A stretch of 64,000 nt of DNA, from contig NZ_JBEPNA010000014.1 of NCBI RefSeq assembly GCF_040546025.1, positions 30,888 through 94,887 on the forward strand, in the 5' to 3' direction. Made by a program: the position numbers and the translations under genes. This DNA is from Marisediminicola sp040546025 (GTDB taxonomy: Bacteria > Actinomycetota > Actinomycetes > Actinomycetales > Microbacteriaceae). The notes beneath the pieces are model-generated. The model ran no database searches and was not told the origin of the DNA. It saw only the letters and a list, made by a program, of their open reading frames with translations. Within the stretch, counting starts at the first letter, position 1. Each line of letters starts with the position of its first letter. Positions 34,501 through 42,252 of the stretch are shown piece by piece.

Positions 34501-34906
34501 GGTCCTCGATGCTTCCGGTGACGACCTGCGGGTCGATGCCGTCGGGCAGCAGCGACGAGATGCGGTTGATCGCCTGGGTGACCTTCTGGTCGGCGGTCGC
34601 GATGTCGGTGCCGTAGACGAAGGTGGCCGAGACGGTGGAGAAGTTGGTGTTCGAGGTCGCGGTGGTGCCCTCGAGCCCGGGCACTCCCTGGATCGCGGTC
34701 TCGATCGGGGTGCTCACGTCTTCGTTGACGACCTCCGGCGCGGCACCGAGGTACGGCGTGACGACGACCAGCTGGGGGAAGGAGACCGACGGAATCAGCT
34801 CCTGCTTGAGCAGTCCGAGCGAGATCGAGCCGAACACCGCGACGACGATGGTGACGAGGGCGATCAGCGCGCGGTTGCGCAGGCTGAATACCGACAGAAA
34901 ATGCAC
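31553..34906 (-). CDS. RND efflux transporter, HAE1/AcrB-type
   Basis: 1117 residues with the tandem RND layout: one helix near the N-terminus (ALIALVTIVVAVFGSISLGL), a large extracytoplasmic loop, a six-helix bundle, then the same again. The proton-relay acids sit in IAIGRVVDDSIVVIENIKRH (TM4). A cytoplasmic Ala/Pro-rich insert of about 110 residues between the halves carries the perfect direct repeat TTTQLTTTQLT and a basic patch RKRRFPWQKR. No membrane-fusion protein or outer-membrane partner is adjacent, as expected for a monoderm. Substrates may be lipids, drugs or peptides. Confidence 0.9.
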   Translation of the reverse strand: MHFLSVFSLRNRALIALVTIVVAVFGSISLGLLKQELIPSVSFPQLVVVTPYLGAAPEVVNEDVSTPIETAIQGVPGLEGTTATSNTNFSTVSATFVYGTDIATADQKVTQAINRISSLLPDGIDPQVVTGSIEDLPVIQIAVTSDLPPNELTAQLENSTLNDIQGLEGVREADLLGISEQRVEITPDAAALAAAGVDNQAIRDALDANGTLLPAGSITENDQTLTVQTGARLGTADEIGQLPLVGATSTDGSVVTIASVAAVAVADEPVTGISRVNGEPSLTIAVTKTPAGNTVAVSEAVRELIPELEEALANNTQFTVVFDQAPFIEQSIESLATEGALGLLFAVIVILVFLLSVRATLVTAISIPASVLITFIGMYAAGYTLNIITLGALTIAIGRVVDDSIVVIENIKRHLGLGETKLVAISSAVREVAAAITASTVTTVAVFLPLALVGDITGELFRPFALTVTIALAASLFVALTIVPVLAYWFLRAPQAHRHAAPDAEGEGTDAVVAADAAAGSHPAPSLAAGAGTSAPAGPRKRRFPWQKRPAQPIVAATASAAAPEASAPARTTTQLTTTQLTADELAEKPTRLQRGYLPIIRWTLARPVATLLIALLILGGTVALIPLLKTNFIGDSGQNTLTVSQSVPLGASLEAQDEAATTVEEALLGVDGVDVVQLSLGSGNDSIRQAFLGGSNITFSLTTDPEVDQVALQADVRDALAELDDVGEVSLAAAASGFASSDIEINITANGQADLNAASDAMLETVRDLDVTAEATSNLSNAQPYLAVNVDRELAAQAGLSEIAVGAIVAESKLPAAVGSVVIDEKTLSIYITNPDAPTTVQELRDFGIPSARGIIPLSEVATVEQVDGPSSITTVKGIRAATISITPNSDDVGTASAAVQAALADADLPASADAEIGGVTAQQADAFQQLGLALLVAILIVYVVMVATFKSLRQPLLLLVSIPFAATGAILLQVVSGIPLGVPSLIGVLMLVGIVVTNAIVLVDLVNQYRERGLRVGDAIIQGASRRLRPILMTAVSTIFALLPLAVGLTGTGGFISQPLAIIVIGGLISSTALTLVVLPVLYYLVEGAKERREENRLGLAEVESGRRHRSTHMG

Positions 34907-35030
34907 GAAGTGTCTCCCGAGGCTCGGCGCCGGGTTCGCGGCGCTCGACTAATGAGCACGACCGCGTGCCCCTGGAGAATTGTGTCATTCGTGACTGGGA
35001 GTCTGCGTACTCCCGTGGGAGTGATCACGG

Positions 35031-35105
35031 GTGAGCCTCCGCAGGAGATTCTGCGGCACGCCGGCGATACTGGCGCGACAGCTCGGCGTGGCGCAGAATC
35101 TCCTG
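35031..35105. repeat. Class B palindromic repeat, copy 1
   Basis: Begins GTGAGCCTCCGCAGGAGATT; the arm CAGGAGATTCTGCGGCACG (35042-) pairs with CGTGGCGCAGAATCTCCTG (to 35105), a stem of about 22 bp with one mismatch around a 20-nt loop ATACTGGCGCGACAGCT. Such hairpins are REP-like. Confidence 0.85.
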
Positions 35106-35316
35106 TTCTGCGGGGCGCTCGGGTCGACGTCATCCGCGATGCGTGCGCAACTCAGGGGAAACGGCGCGCGGCAGCATCCGGCGGCCGTGGTTGGGGGCCG
35201 TAATCGCGACGGCGGCGAGTTGGCCTGAATACTCGATGCGGATGCCGTGAGGCCCACCTACTCGGGTGCGGGGACGCTGGACACGTGACGAGACTGAGGC
35301 CTCCGGCGCGAGGCGG

Positions 35317-35391
35317 GTGAGCCTCCGCAGGAGATTGCGCGGCACGCCGGTGAACCTGGCGCGACAGCTCGGCGTGGCGCAGAATCTCCTG
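35317..35391. repeat. Class B palindromic repeat, copy 2
   Basis: Near-identical to copy 1 over about 75 bp, in the same orientation, with GGAGATTGCGCGGCACGCCGG on the left arm (a few substitutions weaken the stem) and CGGCGTGGCGCAGAATCTCC on the right. Separated from copy 1 by 211 bp of otherwise unmatched DNA. Confidence 0.85.
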
Positions 35392-35448
35392 TTGTGCGGT
35401 GCGGTCGGGCCGACGTTTGCGGTGCGGTCGGGCCGACGTTCGCGACTC

Positions 35449-37758
35449 TTACAGCGCGCGGGAGGTCAGCGGCGTGCCCTTGAAATTGCGCAGCCGCAGG
35501 CTGTTGCTGACCACGAACACCGACGAGAATGCCATCGCGGCGCCGGCCAGCAGCGGGTTGAGCAGCCCGAGCATGGCGATCGGGATCGCCGCGACGTTGT
35601 ACGCGAACGCCCAGAACAGGTTTCCCTTGATCGTGCCGAGCGTGCGGCGGGCGAGCCTGATCGCGTCGCCGACCACGACGAGGTCGCCGCTCATCACGGT
35701 GATGTCGCTGGCGGCGATCGCAGCATCCGTTCCCGCGCCCATCGCGATGCCGAGGTCGGCCGCCGCGAGCGCCGCCGCGTCGTTGACGCCGTCGCCGACC
35801 ATGGCGACGACCCGTCCGCGGGACTGCAGCTCGCGGATCGCCTCGAGCTTGCCCTTGGGGGTGATGCCGGCGCGCACGTCGGCGATTCCGACGGATGCCG
35901 CGACCGACCCGGCCGCGCCCGCGTTGTCGCCGCTGAGCAGCACGGGCTCGAGCCCGAGATTGATGAAGTAGGCGATCGCTGCGGCGCTCGACGGCTTCAC
36001 GGTGTCGCTCACGACGAAGGCGCCGCGCGCGGCGCCGTCCCACGCGGTGACGACGGCGGTGCTCCCGGCGAGCTCAGCGGCGGCAACGGTATCTCGCAGC
36101 GCGTCGGGAAGCTCGATCGACCACTCGGATGCGAGCCAGTCGGCGCGTCCGACAGTGACCAGGCGGCCGTCGACGATGGCCTGCACGCCCTGCCCCTGGT
36201 GGGAGACGAACGATTCGGTCGCACCGAGCTCGATCGCGCGGGTGCGGGCCTCGGCGACGATCGCGCGGGCGACCGGATGCTCGGAGGCGTTCTCGATTGT
36301 CCCGGTGATACGGAGGAGGTCGTCGAGTTCGGTGCCGGAACCCGAGACCGCGCCCGCGTTCGCAGAAGCGCCGACCGCAGCATCCGCCAGCACGACGTCG
36401 ACGACGCTCATCTTGCCGGTCGTGATCGTTCCGGTCTTGTCGAGCACGATCGTGTCGATGCGGCGGGTCTGCTCGAGCACCTGCGGGCCGCGGATGAGGA
36501 TGCCGAGCTGCGAGCCGCGTCCGGTGCCGACGAGCAGCGCGGTCGGGGTCGCGAGACCGAGGGCGCACGGGCAGGCGATGATGAGTGTCGCGACGGCGGC
36601 GGTGAAGGCGACCGTGAGCGAGGATCCGAAGAAGGTCCAGGCGAGGAAGGTGCCGATCGCGAGGACGAACACGACGGGCACGAAGACGGCCGAGACGCGG
36701 TCGGCGAGGCGTTGGACTTCGGCCTTGCCTGTCTGCGCCTCTTCGACCAGGCGGCCGAGGCGCGCCAGCTCGGTGTCGGAGCCGACGCGCGTGACCTCCA
36801 CGACGAGGCGCCCGCCCACGTTGACGGTCGCACCGACGACGCGGTCGCCGACGGTGACCTCGACGGGCACGGACTCGCCGGTGAGCATGCTGGCGTCGAC
36901 GGCGGATGCCCCATCGACGATGAGTCCGTCGGTCGCGATCTTCTCACCCGGGCGAACCACGATGGTGTCGCCGGGGACGAGGGAGTCGACGGCGACGGTG
37001 GACTCGCGATCACCGACCAGGAGGGTCGCCTCGCGCGCGCCCAGTTCGAGCAGGGCGCGCATCGCGGCCCCGGACTCCTTCTTGGCCCTCGCCTCGAAGT
37101 AGCGCCCGGCGAGGATGAACACCGTGACGGCGGCGGCCACCTCGAGGTAGATGTCGTGCGCTCCCCCGCCCGGCTCGGTGACGAGCTGGAACGACATGGT
37201 CATGCCGGGCATGCCGGCCATGCCGAAGAAGAGGGCGTAGAGCGACCAGGTGAACGCGGCGATCACCCCGACGCTGATGAGAGTGTCCATCGTGGCGGCG
37301 CCGTGCCGGGCGTTGGTCCAGGCAGCGCGGTGGAACGGCAGCGCGCCCCAGACCGCGACGGGCGCGGCGAGAGTGAGCGCGAGCCACTGCCAGTTGGTGA
37401 ACTGCAGTGCCGGGATCATCGACAGCACGAGCACCGGGGCGGCCAGCGACGCGGAGACGATGAGGCGCAGACGCAGCGCGTCGACCTCGTTCTCGCGCGC
37501 CGACTGGGCGTCGCTCGGGGCATCCGTCTTCGCCGCGCGCGGCGGCGCGGGCAGGATCGCCGTGTATCCGGCGGACTCGACCGCCGCGATCAGCGTGGCC
37601 TGGTCGACGCCTTCCGGAACGCGCACGTGCGCTTTCTCGGTGGCGTAGTTGACGCTCGCCTCGACGCCTTGGATGCGGTTGAGCTTGCGCTCCACGCGCG
37701 TGGCGCACGACGCGCAGGTCATGCCGCCGATTTCGAGGTTTACGTCAGTGAGGCTCAT
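35449..37758 (-). CDS. copA: Cu(I)-translocating P1B-type ATPase (CopA)
   Basis: 769 residues from the ATG at 37758, which lies within the copZ stop. N-terminal metal-binding domain with EIGGMTCASCATRVERKL; transmembrane CPC motif in TLIIACPCALGLATP; actuator MLTGESVPVEV; phosphorylation DKTGTITTGKM; HP motif in NASEHPVARAI; hinge VAMVGDGVNDAAALAAADLG. It exports cytoplasmic copper. The gene is translated together with the chaperone gene, and CsoR is encoded 35 bp further upstream, so induction by copper is expected. Confidence 0.96.
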   Translation of the reverse strand: MSLTDVNLEIGGMTCASCATRVERKLNRIQGVEASVNYATEKAHVRVPEGVDQATLIAAVESAGYTAILPAPPRAAKTDAPSDAQSARENEVDALRLRLIVSASLAAPVLVLSMIPALQFTNWQWLALTLAAPVAVWGALPFHRAAWTNARHGAATMDTLISVGVIAAFTWSLYALFFGMAGMPGMTMSFQLVTEPGGGAHDIYLEVAAAVTVFILAGRYFEARAKKESGAAMRALLELGAREATLLVGDRESTVAVDSLVPGDTIVVRPGEKIATDGLIVDGASAVDASMLTGESVPVEVTVGDRVVGATVNVGGRLVVEVTRVGSDTELARLGRLVEEAQTGKAEVQRLADRVSAVFVPVVFVLAIGTFLAWTFFGSSLTVAFTAAVATLIIACPCALGLATPTALLVGTGRGSQLGILIRGPQVLEQTRRIDTIVLDKTGTITTGKMSVVDVVLADAAVGASANAGAVSGSGTELDDLLRITGTIENASEHPVARAIVAEARTRAIELGATESFVSHQGQGVQAIVDGRLVTVGRADWLASEWSIELPDALRDTVAAAELAGSTAVVTAWDGAARGAFVVSDTVKPSSAAAIAYFINLGLEPVLLSGDNAGAAGSVAASVGIADVRAGITPKGKLEAIRELQSRGRVVAMVGDGVNDAAALAAADLGIAMGAGTDAAIAASDITVMSGDLVVVGDAIRLARRTLGTIKGNLFWAFAYNVAAIPIAMLGLLNPLLAGAAMAFSSVFVVSNSLRLRNFKGTPLTSRAL

Positions 37759-37985
37759 GAGAAGGTGCGCGGTCCCACGAGTTCGTAGCCGGCCTCGGAG
37801 ACGGCGAGGGTCGCAGCATCCGCGGGAATGGTCTCGGCGCTCACGACGGTCACGGTCGAGACGCCGCCCTTGTTCAGCTCCACCTCGACGGATTCGACGC
37901 CCTCGAGCGTGGAGAACTCCTCTTTCACGCTGGCGACGCAGTGTCCGCAGGTCATTCCGGTTACTTGGTATTCGGTCGTGGTCAT
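37755..37985 (-). CDS. copZ: Copper chaperone (CopZ, HMA domain)
   Basis: 76 residues comprising one heavy-metal-associated domain: YQVTGMTCGHCVASVKEEF with the CxxC (GMTCGHC) copper site, then EGVESVEVELNKGGVSTV. It carries Cu(I) to CopA and CsoR. The last codons overlap the copA start by 4 bp. Confidence 0.95.
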   Translation of the reverse strand: MTTTEYQVTGMTCGHCVASVKEEFSTLEGVESVEVELNKGGVSTVTVVSAETIPADAATLAVSEAGYELVGPRTFS

Positions 37986-38020
37986 TTTTTTCTCCCTTGG
38001 TGGATGGCGTGGTGAAGCGG

Positions 38021-38305
38021 TTAGGAACGGACGAGGCGGGCAATCGCCGCGGATGCTTCGCGCATCTTGTCCTCGCCGACCTGGCCGCCCTCCCTGGCCG
38101 CCTCGGCGACGCAGTGGTTGAGGTGGTCGTCGAGCAGGCCCAGCGCCACGGTCTCGAGCGCCTTCGTGGCCGCCGACACCTGAGTGAGCACGTCGATGCA
38201 GTAGGTGTCTTCTTCGATCATGCGCTGGATGCCGCGCACCTGGCCCTCGGCGCGGCGCAGCCGCTTGAGGAGGTCGTCCTTGTTGGCGACGTAACCGTGC
38301 TGCAT
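38021..38305 (-). CDS. csoR: CsoR-family copper-sensing repressor
   Basis: 94 residues, all helical. The copper ligands of the CsoR family are in place: Cys36 (DTYCIDVL), His61 and Cys65 (DHLNHC). LLKRLRRAEGQVRGIQRMIE forms the basic DNA-binding helix. Start ATG at 38305. CsoR tetramers release DNA when they bind Cu(I). The operator just upstream suggests autoregulation of csoR-copZ-copA. Confidence 0.95.
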   Translation of the reverse strand: MQHGYVANKDDLLKRLRRAEGQVRGIQRMIEEDTYCIDVLTQVSAATKALETVALGLLDDHLNHCVAEAAREGGQVGEDKMREASAAIARLVRS

Positions 38306-38334
38306 GGGGGTTCCTTCCGCGTGCGTGGTTCCAG

Positions 38335-38352
38335 TATACCCCCTAGGGGTAT
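38335..38352. promoter_or_regulatory. CsoR operator upstream of csoR-copZ-copA
   Basis: TATACCCCCTAGGGGTAT, with ATACCCC and GGGGTAT half-sites around CTA, 30 bp upstream of the csoR start. It matches the G-tract palindrome known for CsoR sites. Confidence 0.85.
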
Positions 38353-38400
38353 TGGTTCTCGCGGTGCGACGGCCGCCAGGGCACCGGCGAACGGCGACCT

Positions 38401-38520
38401 TGTCGCCAAAGTCGGAACCCATGCGCGAGGCGCCCAGATATGCCGGCTCCAACCCTGACAACCCGGGCACATGCGGGCGGCTCGACGATGCCGGCTCAGA
38501 GAGTTCCGACTTTGGCGACA
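38401..38520. repeat. Class C element, 120 bp with perfect 18-bp inverted ends
   Basis: TGTCGCCAAAGTCGGAAC (38401-38418) is exactly complementary to GTTCCGACTTTGGCGACA (38503-38520). The 84-bp interior has no coding frame of note. It lies between the csoR promoter and the 3' end of the second ATPase gene, so a MITE-like insertion or a bidirectional stem is likely. Confidence 0.85.
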
Positions 38521-38586
38521 CCGCGACCACGCGACCAGCAGAATCTGCATTCACTGACACGAGGGGGGAGGCACGGCGACAGCCAC

Positions 38587-40761
38587 CTACTTCTTCACGA
38601 TCCGCTCCGGGTTGAGGTCGAGCCGACGCAGCAGCTGCGCATTGAGGGCGACCACGACGGTCGACGCCGACATGAGCACGGCACCGGCGGCCGGCGAGAG
38701 CACGAAGCCCGCGAAGGCGAGCACCCCGGCGGCCAGCGGAACGCTGATGATGTTGTACCCGGTGGCCCAGGCGAGGTTCTGCCACATCTTGCGGTAGCTC
38801 GCCCGGGACAGGTCGATCACCGAGAGCACCGCGCGCGGGTCGTTGCCCGCGAGCACGACGCCGGCGGACTCGATCGCGACATCCGTGCCCGCGCCGATCG
38901 CGATGCCGACCTCGGCCCTGGCCAGCGCCGGGGCGTCGTTCACGCCGTCGCCGACCATCGCGACCTTCAGCTTGCGGGCCTGGAGTTCGGCGACCTTGGC
39001 ATCCTTGTCTTGCGGAAGCACCTCGGCGAAGACCTCGTCGATGTCGAGCTCGCGCGCGACCCGGTCGGCGACCTGCTGGGCGTCGCCGGTGATCATGGCG
39101 ACGCGCACCCCGCGACGGTGCAGGGCGTCGATCGCCTCGCGCGACTCCGCCCGCACCTCGTCCTCGAGCGCGATCGCCCCGACCACGGACCCGTCGCGCA
39201 CGACGTGCAGCACGGAGGCGCCAGCCGCGACAAATTCCTCGACCCGGGTGCCGAGCTCGGCGGGGGTGTCGAGTCCGAGCTCGGTCAGCAGCGCCGGGCC
39301 GCCGACGGCGACCGTGCGCCCGTCGACCGTCGCCTGCACGCCGCGGCCGGTCATCGAGCGGAATTGCGTCGCGACCGGGCGGGCGGATGCTGGGGAGGAG
39401 GCGTCCGCGGGGGCAGCGCCCGCCGCCCGCACGATCGCCCGGGCGAGCGGGTGCTCGCTGTCGGACTCGACGGCCGCGGCGATGGAGATGAGTTCCCGCT
39501 CGGTGATGCCCCCGACGACGGCGGTCGCCGTGACGGCGGGCTCGCCCTTGGTGAGCGTGCCAGTCTTGTCGAAGAGCAGGACGTCGACGGTGCGCATGCG
39601 CTCGAGGGCCAAGCGATCCTTGACCAGAACGCCAGCCTTCGCCGCACGCTCGGTGGAGATCGCGATCACGAGCGGGATCGCGAGGCCGAGGGCGTGGGGG
39701 CACGCGATCACGAGCACGGTGACGGTGCGGGTGACGGCATCGTCGGGGCTGCCGAGCAGCATCCAGGCGATGAAGGTGATGACCGCCGCGGCGAGCGCGA
39801 AGTAGAACAGGAACGCCGCGGCCCGGTCGGCCAGCGCCTGCGCGCGCGAGGAGCTCTGCTGCGCCTCGGCGACCAGCCGCTGAATGCCGGCGAGCGCGGT
39901 GTCGTCACCGACGGCGTTCACCTCGACCCGCAGCGTGTTGTCGGTCGCGACGGTTCCGGCCACGACGGTGTCGCCGATGCCGCGGTGCGCCGCGCGGGAC
40001 TCCCCCGTGATCATCGACTCGTCGACATCCGCCTCGCCCTCGACGACCGTGCCGTCGGCGGGCACCCGCGCACCCGGACGCACCAGCACCACGTCGCCCG
40101 GTGCCAGCTCGGAGATCGACACCTCGACGACCCCGGCATCCGTCACCTTGTCCGCGGAGTCGGGCAGCAGCGCCGCGAGCGCGTCGAGGGCCCCGGATGC
40201 TGCCCCCAGCGCCCGCATCTCGAGCCAGTGCCCGAGCAGCATGATGACGATGAGCAGCGCGAGCTCCCACCAGAAGTCGAGGTCGAATCCGCCGATCTGG
40301 AGGGTCGTGGCCCACGAGGCGACAAACGCGACCGAGATCGCGAGCGAGATGAGCAGCATCATCCCGGGGCGGCGGGACCTGAGCTCACTCCACCCGCCGC
40401 TGAGGAACGGCCAGCCGCCGTAGAGGAAGAGCACGGTGCCGAGAACGGGGGCGATCCAGGTGGCGCCAGCGAAGTCGGGGATGTCGTAGCCGAGCAGGCT
40501 CGCGAACATCGGGCTGAAGAACACGACTGGCACGCCGAGCACGAGGCTGGACCAGAACTTGCTGCGGAACTGGGCGGCGTGGTCGCCGTGGCCCGCGTGG
40601 CCCGCGGATGCGCCGTGGCCGGCGTTGCTGGCAGATGCGTCGTGGCCGGCGTGCGCGCCCTGCGTAGCGGATGCGCCGTGGCCGGCGTGCGCGCCCTGCG
40701 CGGCGGGCATTGTCGGTGCGTCGTGCGTGTCGTGCTCGAGTTCGTCGTTGCGAGATTCCAT
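38587..40761 (-). CDS. copB: CopB-type P1B-ATPase with His-rich N-terminus
   Basis: 724 residues. The first 60 residues are a His/Gly/Ala repeat (GAHAGHGASATQGAHAGH, then NAGHGASAGHAGHGDHA), typical of P1B-3 ATPases instead of a CxxC domain. The membrane motif is CPH (VLVIACPHALGLAIP); DKTGTLTKGEP, MITGESRAAHR, SDSEHPLARAI and VAMVGDGVNDAPALARA complete the P-type core. P1B-3 pumps export Cu(II), Cu(I) or Ag(I). A CsoR-type operator lies 20 bp upstream. Confidence 0.94.
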   Translation of the reverse strand: MESRNDELEHDTHDAPTMPAAQGAHAGHGASATQGAHAGHDASASNAGHGASAGHAGHGDHAAQFRSKFWSSLVLGVPVVFFSPMFASLLGYDIPDFAGATWIAPVLGTVLFLYGGWPFLSGGWSELRSRRPGMMLLISLAISVAFVASWATTLQIGGFDLDFWWELALLIVIMLLGHWLEMRALGAASGALDALAALLPDSADKVTDAGVVEVSISELAPGDVVLVRPGARVPADGTVVEGEADVDESMITGESRAAHRGIGDTVVAGTVATDNTLRVEVNAVGDDTALAGIQRLVAEAQQSSSRAQALADRAAAFLFYFALAAAVITFIAWMLLGSPDDAVTRTVTVLVIACPHALGLAIPLVIAISTERAAKAGVLVKDRLALERMRTVDVLLFDKTGTLTKGEPAVTATAVVGGITERELISIAAAVESDSEHPLARAIVRAAGAAPADASSPASARPVATQFRSMTGRGVQATVDGRTVAVGGPALLTELGLDTPAELGTRVEEFVAAGASVLHVVRDGSVVGAIALEDEVRAESREAIDALHRRGVRVAMITGDAQQVADRVARELDIDEVFAEVLPQDKDAKVAELQARKLKVAMVGDGVNDAPALARAEVGIAIGAGTDVAIESAGVVLAGNDPRAVLSVIDLSRASYRKMWQNLAWATGYNIISVPLAAGVLAFAGFVLSPAAGAVLMSASTVVVALNAQLLRRLDLNPERIVKK

Positions 40762-40781
40762 TGCGGCAAGCCTTCCTCTGG

Positions 40782-40798
40782 ATACCCCTAGGGGGTAT
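40782..40798. promoter_or_regulatory. CsoR operator upstream of the CopB-type ATPase
   Basis: ATACCCCTAGGGGGTAT: identical half-sites ATACCCC and GGGGTAT to the operator before csoR, centred on TAG. It is 20 bp upstream of the ATPase start, where it would overlap the promoter. Confidence 0.85.
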
Positions 40799-40959
40799 GT
40801 GCCAGAACGAACTTTGTGCTGGGGATATTCCTCTTCATGCGAATCATTCTGCTCCGACCCGTCTCACCCCGGAACGCGACCCCGGCGAGCACTCCCACCG
40901 TTTGCGCGGTCCCGCGATAACCGCCGCGCGAGTGAGCAACACCCGCGCGCGGTCGCAGA

Positions 40960-41583
40960 TCAGCCGGCGGCAGGGAGCGCGGCGAGCAGCTTCTTCATCG
41001 TGGAGATCTCCTTCTGCTGGGCGCCCTCGATGGATTCCGCGAGCTCGACAGCATCCGCGTTTTTCCCGTCGATGACCTGCGGGCTGGCCATGTCGATCGC
41101 GCCCTCGTGGTGCTTGATCATCTGCTCGAGGAAGAGGCGCTCGGCATCGGGCCCGGTCGCGGCGTCGAGCGCCGTCATGTCGTCGTCGGTCATCATGTCG
41201 GAGGAGTGGTCCATTCCGGCCATGTCGTCGACGGCGGTCATCTTGTCGAATCCCCAGGCGACGAGCAGGGCGTTGAGCTGGGCGATCTCCGGCTCCTGGG
41301 CGGCCTTGATCTCCTCGGCGAGGGCAACGGTCTCCGCGCTGATCCCGGTCTTCGCGAGCAGGGTGTCGCTCATCTCGACGGCCTGCAGGTGGTGCGGAAT
41401 CATCACCTGAGCGAACATGATGTCGGCCTCGTTGAACTCCGTGGCGTCGCCCTTGAGCTCCGTCGCCGGAGCTGATGCCGCGGGCTGGCTCATCGAGGCG
41501 GGTTCGGTTGGCGCGCAGGCCGCGAGGGTCAGGGCGGCAACGAGGGCCGCGGATGCGGCGAGTAATGTGCGTGTGCTGGTCAT
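40960..41583 (-). CDS. DUF305 lipoprotein, copper-associated
   Basis: 207 residues with a lipoprotein signal (ALVAALTLAACAPTE). The DUF305 domain shows its two metal-ligand-like pairs: MFAQVMIPHHLQAVEMSD and LFLEQMIKHHEGAIDMAS. A Met/Asp-rich loop (DDMAGMDHSSDMMTDDDM) between them is a good soft-metal ligand. Such proteins are commonly induced by copper and may bind it at the outer membrane face. It is the second gene of a pair with the DUF6153-like protein upstream. Confidence 0.92.
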   Translation of the reverse strand: MTSTRTLLAASAALVAALTLAACAPTEPASMSQPAASAPATELKGDATEFNEADIMFAQVMIPHHLQAVEMSDTLLAKTGISAETVALAEEIKAAQEPEIAQLNALLVAWGFDKMTAVDDMAGMDHSSDMMTDDDMTALDAATGPDAERLFLEQMIKHHEGAIDMASPQVIDGKNADAVELAESIEGAQQKEISTMKKLLAALPAAG

Positions 41584-41670
41584 AGTGGTTGTCCATTCGT
41601 GTCTGGGGAGTTCGCGGTCGCGCCGGTCAGGCTGAGCCCGTGGTCGGCAGTGTCGGTGGCGAGCGCCAAC

Positions 41671-42123
41671 CTAGACGCGAATGACCGACAGAAGAGCGCG
41701 CGACGGCGGACGTTCGGCCGCCTCCGTGGCGAGCAGCGAGGCGACCGGGACGGATGCGACGAGCGCCGAGACCGTGACGCCGGGGAACGCGTGCACAGTG
41801 ATGGTCGGCACGCCCGAGGCGTTGGCCGCGGACGAACACCACTCAGCGTCATCGGACGAACTGCAGACCTCGGATGCGCCGTGGCCGTGTGTGCTGGAGG
41901 CGAGCTCAGCGGATGCGCCCTGGCCGCGAACCGCGGAGGCGGACCCGGCGTCGACGGCGACGAGCGTGTTCCCGCCCACCGCGGCCGCCTCAACCGAGTG
42001 GTGCGATCCGGCCGTCACCGTGGCGGTCCCGAATGTCAGCGAGTGCAGCGCGGCGAGCGCGATCATGACGGCGAGCGCGATCCCGATGGCGAGCGGGAGG
42101 GCAGGGCGCAGTGCAGCCTTCAT
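41671..42123 (-). CDS. DUF6153-like membrane protein, copper-associated
   Basis: 150 residues from the ATG at 42123, with GGAGGG upstream. One N-terminal helix (LAIGIALAVMIALAALHSL), then an exported His/Cys-containing stretch (HGHGASEVCSSSDDAEWCSS) and a second hydrophobic segment near 110-130. Size, layout and position match actinobacterial DUF6153 proteins found beside DUF305 and copper genes. The family call is by general resemblance. Confidence 0.62.
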   Translation of the reverse strand: MKAALRPALPLAIGIALAVMIALAALHSLTFGTATVTAGSHHSVEAAAVGGNTLVAVDAGSASAVRGQGASAELASSTHGHGASEVCSSSDDAEWCSSAANASGVPTITVHAFPGVTVSALVASVPVASLLATEAAERPPSRALLSVIRV

Positions 42124-42184
42124 CGCGCCCTCCTTGATGATTGGTGGGAGTTCGGCATCGGCAACAATCCCCGAACCCACGGTC

Positions 42185-42201
42185 CTACCCCTCAAGGGTA
42201 G
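42185..42201. promoter_or_regulatory. Weaker CsoR-like palindrome upstream of the DUF6153-DUF305 pair
   Basis: CTACCCCTCAAGGGTAG: CTACCC and GGGTAG arms around CTCAA, about 62 bp upstream of the DUF6153-like start. It resembles, but does not equal, the two strong sites at 38335 and 40782. Confidence 0.5.
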
Positions 42202-42252
42202 CGCCCCCCGTTGGGAGCGAGCCGAGTTATGCGCGCACCCTACGCGCGGCCC

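Larger units (their letters stand above)
34907..35448. other. 542-bp gene-free region with two copies of a palindromic repeat
   Basis: No credible gene. It contains two class B hairpin repeats (35031-35105 and 35317-35391) and, after the second, a 23-bp direct duplication TGCGGTGCGGTCGGGCCGAC... starting at 35396. The promoter of the RND gene must be in 34907-35030. Confidence 0.7.

Noticed and set aside
35266..37788. 840-codon plus-strand frame opposite copA
   Set aside because: Antisense to a P-type ATPase with every catalytic motif intact.
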